5,111 nt of DNA from Bacteroidota bacterium (GTDB taxonomy: Bacteria > Bacteroidota > Rhodothermia > Rhodothermales > Bin80), in contig JAPPBZ010000212.1 of the NCBI GenBank assembly GCA_026702635.1, positions 1 to 5,111 on the forward strand, in the 5' to 3' direction. Position numbers and translations under genes: made by a program. Below the pieces are notes generated by a model that saw nothing but the letters and a program-made list of their open reading frames with translations, ran no database searches and was not told the DNA's origin. Shown here piece by piece: positions 1-5,111 of the stretch (the first letter of the stretch is position 1; each line of letters opens with the position of its first letter).

Positions 1-2079
1 GACCAGTGCAGCTGGAAAAACCGCAGGGCAACCGTCATGGCGCAGAAATGCGGCTAATGTTGTCATTGTCCAACCACTTACAATTATATCATCGATCAGG
101 ATTGTCGGCTGCTTACACGCCTTCTCCACTGTAAATGCATCTGAGATATTGTGGGCACGCTGGATCGGATTCTTTTGCTCACTTTGCCGTCCCCCCATAC
201 CGGTCCTTGAGGCCGCGCGAACCAAACGCAAACCAAGTCGGTCGGCAACAGCTCCTGCCAGAATTGGCACATGCTGTCTACCCTTGTGCGGCGGCACGTA
301 CGTGACACACCGAAATCTCGAAACCTTTTTCTTCAACACCCTAACAAATGCCTCCACCACTTCGTCAGAATACCGCTCCGCAAACCTCCTCTCGTTTAGA
401 ATCTGACCACTAAGACTTCCTTCGAAAGCTCTACAAAGAGCAATCCCCCACTCCGCGCGGTACTCTGGCGTGATTGTGTCCGTCTCATGAATCGGATGAT
501 CTGAGAGAAGAGGGATCGGCCATTTCTGGTTGGGATAGATAGAAATTCTGCGCTTACCCGTAAACCGCTCGGCTTCGCGGACTAATTCTGCTTTAGGTTG
601 ATACGACTTATCCGCTTTGTTCGTACAGTTTCGGCACCGCCCACACTGCTTTGCGGTCTTGTCATCCAGGGCACGCTGCAAAAATGCCATCAGGCATCCT
701 CTGTGGTCCATGTACTCACGCATCTGAACCTGCTCACGCTCACGAATTTGCCGCAACCGGGCAATGGAATCTGGAGGAATCTGAAATCCCTCCGCCTCCC
801 CGGTTGCAAACCATATCCCCCGCTCCTGTACGACCGGAGCAGGAGACTCAAGTGAAGCAAGCTTGAGCACTTTTTCGATCCTACTTTTTTTGAGATTGAC
901 CTGTAACATGATCTCGGGGAGAGTCAGTCCACCATCGGCCTCTTCCAGTACTCCAAGAACCTGGTCAATCTCTTCTTGAGGAGGATAAGCGTTGTCCAAA
1001 AAGTAATCCGCAATTTGCTCGTCTTCTTTTCCCCACATCAAAAATCCGTACGCATCTTCAATACCTCGACCAGCCCGCCCTACCTGTTGGTAATAATGCA
1101 CCACCGACCCCGGACGCTGATAATGGATAATGAACTTTAGATCCGGCTTGTCGAAGCCCATTCCGAGAGCAATGGTTGCGACTAGAACTTTCAACTCGTT
1201 CTCCAGAAGCGCCTCTTCCAGTTCTTCCCGCTCTCCCGTATCTCCGTAGTAGGCCTGCGCATTTATTCCCCTGGATTTAAGCCAGTCAGCAACCAGATCC
1301 GCATCCTTGCGCGTGAGGACATAAATGATTCCACTCCCCGATAAATGCGGAATCGCCTGAGCAATCCAAGCCAGCCTTACCTGGGGATCTGTTAATTTGA
1401 GATTGTGAAGTTGCAAACTGCGCCGGATTAGACTCCCCCGCGTCACCTGAATGTCCTCGCCCAGCTGCCTGCGGACATCCTCAACGACCCGGTCATTTGC
1501 CGTGGCAGTCGTAGCAACAATCGCAGCTCCCTCGGGAATCATTTCCTGAACTCTTCGAATGCGCTGATAATCAGGTCGAAAATCATGCCCCCAATCCGAG
1601 ATGCAATGTGCTTCATCAATAATCAGCATCCCGAATCCACCTCTCACCATCGGGAGCGTCTTTGAAAAAAAACCTTCATTTGCCAGCCGCTCAGGTGTGA
1701 CCATGAGTAGATCTACCTCATCTGACTTGAGTTCCTTGTGAATTTCACGCCAGGAATCAAAATTGTCCGAGGTCATCCTACGCGCATTCAATCCGAGTGC
1801 GTCTGCTGCCAGTTCCTGGTTACGCATCAATGCCAGGAGGGGCGAAATCATGAGTGAAGGGCCCGCCCCTCGCTCCCGTCTGAGCTTGGTTGCAATCGTA
1901 TAAACCATCGTCTTTCCCCAACCCGTACGCTGCACGACCAGGACCCGATTCCCGCTTACAGCCTGTTCGATACTCTCCCACTGACCATCGTGAAACTCGG
2001 CCTCCTGATTGCCGACTGCATCACGGAGATAACCAATGGCAATCTCCCTGACAGTATCCGGATTCTTCAAAGATGGCAT
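1..2079 (-). CDS. RecQ-family ATP-dependent DNA helicase fused to a C-terminal phosphoribosyltransferase domain (3' end cut by window edge)
   Basis: Seen: an open frame of 693 codons from ATG at 2079 to base 1. Helicase motifs in order are motif 0 FHDGQ (29-33), Walker A RTGWGKT (51-57), motif Ia SPLLALMRNQ (79-88), TPERL (128-132), DEAH (155-158) followed by the RecQ aromatic loop CISDWGHDFRPDY (159-171), ATTATA (189-194), motif V ATIALGMGFDKPDL (301-314) and motif VI QQVGRAGRG (331-339). A winged-helix-like stretch (about 365-430) precedes a four-cysteine zinc site, C462-x16-C479-x2-C482-x2-C485, the spacing of E. coli RecQ. No HRDC domain is present. Residues about 540-693 are a ComF-like PRTase with the PRPP loop ILIDDIIVSGWTM (660-672). 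Inferred: a cytoplasmic 3'-5' DNA-unwinding ATPase whose PRTase may bind PRPP or a nucleotide. The preceding in-frame stop makes ATG 2079 the first possible start. Only the extreme C-terminus seems missing. Helicase assignment is near certain and PRTase assignment strong; the physiological role is unknown. Confidence 0.96.
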   Translation of the reverse strand, partial: MPSLKNPDTVREIAIGYLRDAVGNQEAEFHDGQWESIEQAVSGNRVLVVQRTGWGKTMVYTIATKLRRERGAGPSLMISPLLALMRNQELAADALGLNARRMTSDNFDSWREIHKELKSDEVDLLMVTPERLANEGFFSKTLPMVRGGFGMLIIDEAHCISDWGHDFRPDYQRIRRVQEMIPEGAAIVATTATANDRVVEDVRRQLGEDIQVTRGSLIRRSLQLHNLKLTDPQVRLAWIAQAIPHLSGSGIIYVLTRKDADLVADWLKSRGINAQAYYGDTGEREELEEALLENELKVLVATIALGMGFDKPDLKFIIHYQRPGSVVHYYQQVGRAGRGIEDAYGFLMWGKEDEQIADYFLDNAYPPQEEIDQVLGVLEEADGGLTLPEIMLQVNLKKSRIEKVLKLASLESPAPVVQERGIWFATGEAEGFQIPPDSIARLRQIREREQVQMREYMDHRGCLMAFLQRALDDKTAKQCGRCRNCTNKADKSYQPKAELVREAERFTGKRRISIYPNQKWPIPLLSDHPIHETDTITPEYRAEWGIALCRAFEGSLSGQILNERRFAERYSDEVVEAFVRVLKKKVSRFRCVTYVPPHKGRQHVPILAGAVADRLGLRLVRAASRTGMGGRQSEQKNPIQRAHNISDAFTVEKACKQPTILIDDIIVSGWTMTTLAAFLRHDGCPAVFPAALV

Positions 2080-2085
2080 AGACGC
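2080..2085 (-). promoter_or_regulatory. Six-base intercistronic junction between the metalloprotease stop and the helicase start
   Basis: On the minus strand the junction reads TGA GCG TCT ATG, so the downstream gene lies in the same frame as the upstream one with two sense codons between stop and start. The only purine-rich element is a weak GAG overlapping the stop region. There is no room for a promoter or terminator, so co-transcription is very likely. Inferred: terminating ribosomes probably reinitiate on the helicase ATG (translational coupling). Confidence 0.6.
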
Positions 2086-4587
2086 TCAATGACTACACCA
2101 GTCAGTGGCAGTGGCTTCAAGAAATGCATGCCGCATCTGCCGACGTGCCTCAGAACCGATTGGAGATCCCGGAGGGATCGTGGTGCCGACTAGGCGTTCT
2201 TCCGCCTCATATTCTCTAAAGAGATAGCGTTCAATATCGGCGAGCACCATCTGACGGTAGTAACGGGTTTCCCGATCATTCTGAGAGACTCTGCTGTCGG
2301 GAATCCACTCTGCAAACTCACGCAATCGCTCTACGACCAAGGCTCTGACCGCAGGAGCGGCCTCCCGGTCACTGGCCAGCCCAATCAGCTCATCAATCCA
2401 TACCTGCTGCACCACACGCTGCAATTCAGCCTCATACGGATCATCCGCTACGGACACCCCCCAGACCACATCACTGACGAGTTCCATTACCCCGTGGAAA
2501 TCGGGTAATGTGGCATCCCGATCCGTCTGATAGGCCATGCGAGCGGCACGCTCAGGGTTCAGAATCTGCGTAAATACCATGGTAGCAACCGCCGCAGCAG
2601 GAGTATAGGGGTCAAACGTCAAGCCCGTATGTCGCTGAAACAGTTCCCGGTGCATCGGGAATCCAGGTGGGCGCGGTGGCAAATTCAGCCGCACACTCTC
2701 CGGAACTCGGAGAGCCTCAGCCGAAACGGTCGCCAGGAGCACCTCCAGTGCCTCTTCCTGAACCACACCTTCAACCGGCTCGACTAATGCCTGTTGATCT
2801 CCACGCATCGCATAGGTGTAGGTCACACCACCGAGCAATTTGGCGGTCGCCTCTATCTGGTAGCGATGTCGCAGATAAAGCGGAACCAAAACTTCCTCCA
2901 TGGTCGCCATTGGCTGGCCTGTACGTATCACCTCCTCCCCAAAACGTGCCATGGCAGCTTCACGGACCGCCATTTCATGGCGAAGGGCACGAACCATATC
3001 ATCGCCGTTATCCCATAGGTTGGAGAGCGGGTGTGCCGCACCAGTCGGGCGGGCATCCGCATCGGTGATGTAATACAGTCCATCTTCCCATGCCCGCTGC
3101 AGGATCGCGTCCAGTAAAGCCTCCTCACTGTCACCTGGCAGTGGCTGTGCATACCCATAAGCAATTGCTACCTTGTCCCACTCACCGATACCGATCGCAT
3201 ACGCTGCCTCCAATTCAATCTCTCCGTTCTCATCCAGTAAAGCATACGGAGCAGGATAATCCATTACGGATGCACGGCCATTGACCGAAGAGGCAAAATT
3301 ATGACTGAGTCCCAGCGTGTGCCCGACTTCATGTGCAGATAACTGCCGGATCCGTGCCAGCGACATGGATAGCATCGGATCCTCCGCTGCAAGGGAATCT
3401 CCATAAGGGGCTAAGAGCCCTTCGGCAATGAGATAATCCTGCCGTACCCTGAGTGAACCAAGCGAAACGTGTCCCTTGATGATTTCACCGGTGCGCGGAT
3501 CTGTCACACTCGAGCCGTAACTCCAACCTCGGGTCGCACGATGAACCCATTGGATCGTGTTGTATCGCACATCCATGGGATCCGCGTCCTCAGGCAGCAT
3601 CTCAATCTGGAAAGCATTGGAAAACCCTGCTGCCTCAAATGCATCCGCCCACCACCGAGCACCATCCAGAAGTGCTCCCCTGACCGGTTCCGGCGTGCCC
3701 GGGTCCAAATAGTATACGATTGGAGATACCGGATCACTCATCACTGAATCCGGGTACTGTTTGATCAGGCGATGCCGCCGGATATAGCGCTTCCTCATCT
3801 CCTCCCCAATCGGTGCTGCATAATCCATGTAACTGATCGAACCATACCCGGCCCCGGGATGGAAAACCCTCGGTGTGTACCCATCATCGGGCAGCATCAC
3901 AAATGAGTGCCTCACGCTCAAAGTTACCGAATAGGGGTCCGCTGCCACATCACGTACATAACGGCCGGGAGCCGTGGACGTGAACGTGATTCGCGCTTCC
4001 ATCTCTGTGTTATTTGGAAATGCTTTGAGCATGGAAGAAACCAGAGCACTGCGACTCTTATCCAGACTGAAACTGCCCTGCTGTGCACCCCGCAATCTGC
4101 GAACAACGTCGTTCGCATCGCGAACAACGAAATTCGTTGCATTCACAAGCACTCTCCCGGCTTCCTCCGCTTCCACCTTGAACCCCCAAATAATCGCTTC
4201 GGCAAAGGCTTCGCGCACCGATGCACGCTCTGCCTCTGACTCAGAATCGGCGCGATAGCGCAGATTCGGCATGACCAATAGAATTTTGGGACCACTGCGC
4301 TCAAAGCGGACCAAACGTGTACTGCCCAGTTGGCTCCGATCCAGTCCAATATCGTTCGAACCCAATCCTGCAGGCATCGAGGTCACATATATAAATTCCT
4401 GCCCCAAGGCAGGTATTTCCAGGTAGATCTCTCCACTGGCTGCATTCCAGTATATCGGGAAAAACCCGTCGCGTTTATCCATGCCCGAAGTTTTCTCGGT
4501 AATAGATGTGACCCCCTGTCCATACACTGGTACAGAGACAAAACATAGGAGCAGGAGCACGTAAAAAAAGCGCATCGGAACATTCAT
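2086..4587 (-). CDS. Secreted zinc-dependent metalloprotease of the metzincin type (DUF5118-DUF5117-DUF4953 architecture)
   Basis: Seen: 833 residues counted from ATG 4587. The N-terminus has a signal peptide with a leucine-rich core and a likely cleavage after VYG (residue 23); LLLC at 12-15 is not a proper lipobox. A DUF5118-like strand region (about 35-85) and a DUF5117-like region (about 95-285, including GYTPRVFHPGAGYG and SYMDYAAPIGE) precede the catalytic domain. That domain carries the full metzincin signature HEVGHTLGLSH (419-429), with zinc ligands H419, H423, H429 and catalytic E420, followed by the Met-turn SVMDYP (M442). Length matches the family's usual 800-850 residues and nothing looks broken, so it should be active. 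Family knowledge: these are predicted exported peptidases with unknown substrates. Inferred: a periplasmic or extracellular protease. Start choice: an in-frame TTG at 4593 lies two codons upstream and another ATG at 4575 gives a neat MRFF signal peptide; no Shine-Dalgarno decides. It is the first gene of the minus-strand operon. Confidence 0.95.
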   Translation of the reverse strand: MNVPMRFFYVLLLLCFVSVPVYGQGVTSITEKTSGMDKRDGFFPIYWNAASGEIYLEIPALGQEFIYVTSMPAGLGSNDIGLDRSQLGSTRLVRFERSGPKILLVMPNLRYRADSESEAERASVREAFAEAIIWGFKVEAEEAGRVLVNATNFVVRDANDVVRRLRGAQQGSFSLDKSRSALVSSMLKAFPNNTEMEARITFTSTAPGRYVRDVAADPYSVTLSVRHSFVMLPDDGYTPRVFHPGAGYGSISYMDYAAPIGEEMRKRYIRRHRLIKQYPDSVMSDPVSPIVYYLDPGTPEPVRGALLDGARWWADAFEAAGFSNAFQIEMLPEDADPMDVRYNTIQWVHRATRGWSYGSSVTDPRTGEIIKGHVSLGSLRVRQDYLIAEGLLAPYGDSLAAEDPMLSMSLARIRQLSAHEVGHTLGLSHNFASSVNGRASVMDYPAPYALLDENGEIELEAAYAIGIGEWDKVAIAYGYAQPLPGDSEEALLDAILQRAWEDGLYYITDADARPTGAAHPLSNLWDNGDDMVRALRHEMAVREAAMARFGEEVIRTGQPMATMEEVLVPLYLRHRYQIEATAKLLGGVTYTYAMRGDQQALVEPVEGVVQEEALEVLLATVSAEALRVPESVRLNLPPRPPGFPMHRELFQRHTGLTFDPYTPAAAVATMVFTQILNPERAARMAYQTDRDATLPDFHGVMELVSDVVWGVSVADDPYEAELQRVVQQVWIDELIGLASDREAAPAVRALVVERLREFAEWIPDSRVSQNDRETRYYRQMVLADIERYLFREYEAEERLVGTTIPPGSPIGSEARRQMRHAFLEATATDWCSH

Positions 4588-4654
4588 GATCAATTGAGTC
4601 TATTGTGGGCGAAATGGAATAAAGGGAAGGGATCTCGGTTCCATCCGCCTCGGC

Positions 4655-4682
4655 AATATAGATATTTCGCCGATTGGTTCAC
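4655..4682 (-). promoter_or_regulatory. Candidate promoter for the metalloprotease-helicase operon
   Basis: On the minus strand, TATATT (4660 down to 4655) matches 5 of 6 bases of a sigma-70 -10 box and, read as TATATTGC, loosely resembles the Bacteroidota TAnnTTTG element. A GTG (4682-4680), close to the -33 TTG, sits exactly 19 bases upstream. It would leave a leader of about 60 bases before ATG 4587. The match is weak and could be chance; it is simply the best candidate seen on this strand. Confidence 0.25.
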
Positions 4683-4703
4683 GAACTGGGGCTTTGGACC
4701 CTA

Positions 4704-4721
4704 AAAAATGAAGCCATTTTT
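4704..4721. repeat. Short perfect inverted repeat (7-bp arms, 4-base loop)
   Basis: AAAAATG (4704-4710) and CATTTTT (4715-4721) are perfect complements around the loop AAGC. The stem is mostly A-T, so it is too weak for a good intrinsic terminator, and a terminator is not expected between divergent starts. Inferred: a possible operator for a dimeric regulator, or chance in AT-rich DNA. Confidence 0.35.
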
Positions 4722-4733
4722 CGCTAACCTCGT

Positions 4734-4798
4734 TAAACCGTGTCTCTAGCCAGCAACCCATCGCGATGAACCACCCTGCCCGTCGAATTCACGGTTTA
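4734..4798. repeat. Spaced 9-bp inverted repeat upstream of atpD
   Basis: TAAACCGTG (4734-4742) and CACGGTTTA (4790-4798) are exact reverse complements separated by 47 bases. A pair of this length would arise by chance only occasionally in a region this small. It could be two half-sites of a regulator acting on atpD or on the divergent operon, or the base of a long-range RNA stem in an atpD leader. No known binding-site consensus is recognised. Confidence 0.35.
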
Positions 4799-4883
4799 TT
4801 TGAGCCTTTACTGGATTCTTCGAAGGTCGGGTTTATCGCAGAGTTGCGTATTTTTTCCGTTCAACAAAATCTCGCTTACTAAC

Positions 4884-5111
4884 ATGGCCTCAACTGGTCA
4901 AGTCGTACAGGTCGTGGGACCTGTGGTTGACGTTGCCTTTTCCGCCGGAGAAGTTCCAGATATTCTGGATGCATTAGAAATTACTCGTGAAAATCAGGAC
5001 GCACTTGTACTTGAAGTACAGCAGCATCTGGGAGAAAACCGTGTACGAGCCGTAGCCATGGACTCAACCAATGGGTTGATCCGCGGAGTTCCGGTCAACA
5101 ATACCGGACAG
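4884..5111 (+). CDS. atpD: ATP synthase F1 subunit beta, N-terminal part (3' end cut by window edge)
   Basis: Seen: 76 codons from ATG 4884, open to the window end. The start MASTGQVVQVVGPVVDVAF and the segment LEVQQHLGENRVRAVAMDSTNGL (residues about 43-65) with the following IRGVPV are the conserved N-terminal beta-barrel domain of F1 beta. The nucleotide-binding P-loop lies further downstream and is outside the window. Role (family knowledge): catalytic subunit of the membrane-bound F1Fo ATP synthase, on the cytoplasmic side, making ATP from ADP and phosphate. Context: the gene opens its own transcription unit opposite the protease operon, so atpG is not directly upstream; this fits the split atp clusters of the FCB group, where atpC usually follows. 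The 25 bases before the ATG are A-rich with no Shine-Dalgarno. The conserved domain begins right at this start, so the start is secure. Confidence 0.97.
   Translation, partial: MASTGQVVQVVGPVVDVAFSAGEVPDILDALEITRENQDALVLEVQQHLGENRVRAVAMDSTNGLIRGVPVNNTGQ

Larger units (their letters stand above)
4588..4883. promoter_or_regulatory. Divergent intergenic region between the metalloprotease operon and atpD
   Basis: About 296 bases separate the two divergent starts, so promoters for both transcription units should lie here. No RNA gene, transposon end or conserved reading frame is recognisable. It contains a 7-bp-stem inverted repeat, a second spaced 9-bp inverted repeat and a weak promoter candidate for the minus strand, each listed separately. 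A 38-codon plus-strand frame (4766-4882) ends one base before the atpD ATG and resembles no protein I know. No convincing promoter for atpD stands out: TTTATTTG at 4795-4802 and TATTTTTT at 4849-4856 each match 7 of 8 positions of the Bacteroidota -7 consensus TAnnTTTG, but neither has a TTG at the -33 spacing. Confidence 0.6.

Noticed and set aside
96..406. Short frames on both strands over the PRTase-coding region
   Set aside because: The helicase-PRTase frame is open throughout and carries the PRPP motif here, so the others are shadows.
598..866. Plus-strand frames of 71-85 codons opposite the helicase gene
   Set aside because: They lie antisense to clear RecQ zinc-site and winged-helix coding sequence, have arginine/proline/leucine-rich low-complexity content and show no recognisable domain.
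2667..3284. Overlapping plus-strand frames (133, 74 and 64 codons) and a minus-strand alternative frame inside the protease gene
   Set aside because: The protease frame here is continuous and strongly family-like. The other frames have compositions typical of shadow translation and no start signal.
3907..4258. Plus-strand frames of 110 and 94 codons opposite the protease N-terminal half
   Set aside because: Antisense to conserved DUF5117-type coding sequence, cysteine- and histidine-rich in a random way, with no motif or neighbour supporting a gene.
4533..4587. Lipoprotein signal at the protease N-terminus
   Set aside because: The cysteine follows LLL rather than a lipobox such as L-A-G or L-S-A, and a normal signal peptidase I site follows a few residues later.
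4704..4721. Intrinsic terminator
   Set aside because: The stem is only 7 bp and nearly all A-T, and it lies between two divergent starts where no transcript is expected to end.
1..5111. CRISPR array, insertion sequence, tRNA, rRNA or toxin-antitoxin gene
   Set aside because: No regularly spaced repeats, terminal inverted repeats, transposase motifs or RNA gene signatures were seen on either strand.

Overview
The window most likely comes from a bacterium of the FCB group (a Bacteroidota, Rhodothermota or Balneolota type); this is an inference. Three things point that way. An atpD gene starts its own transcription unit instead of following atpG. A very large secreted metzincin with the DUF5118/DUF5117/DUF4953 architecture is present, a family common in these phyla. 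None of the three start codons has a strong Shine-Dalgarno sequence, which is typical of Bacteroidota-like genomes. Base composition looks close to 50% GC or a little above by eye.

Layout: positions 1-2079 (minus strand) hold the 5' 693 codons of a RecQ-family helicase fused at its C-terminus to a ComF-type phosphoribosyltransferase (PRTase). The gene runs off the left edge, probably with only a short C-terminal tail missing. Six bases upstream of its ATG, in the same reading frame, is the stop codon of the second minus-strand gene (2086-4587), a complete secreted zinc metalloprotease. The two genes almost certainly share a transcript. Positions 4588-4883 form a divergent intergenic region of about 296 bp with short inverted repeats and one weak promoter candidate. 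Positions 4884-5111 (plus strand) are the first 76 codons of atpD, the ATP synthase F1 beta subunit, cut by the right edge.

How the genes relate: atpD is a housekeeping gene read away from the other two. The metalloprotease should act outside the cytoplasm and the helicase-PRTase inside it, so their tight coupling has no obvious biochemical explanation. The helicase-PRTase is the most interesting object here. The fusion is not unique, since very similar proteins occur in actinobacteria and elsewhere, but its biological role is to my knowledge poorly defined. It joins in one chain the same two activities, helicase and PRTase, that the competence proteins ComFA and ComFC supply separately. I see no CRISPR array, insertion sequence, tRNA, rRNA or prophage gene in the window.
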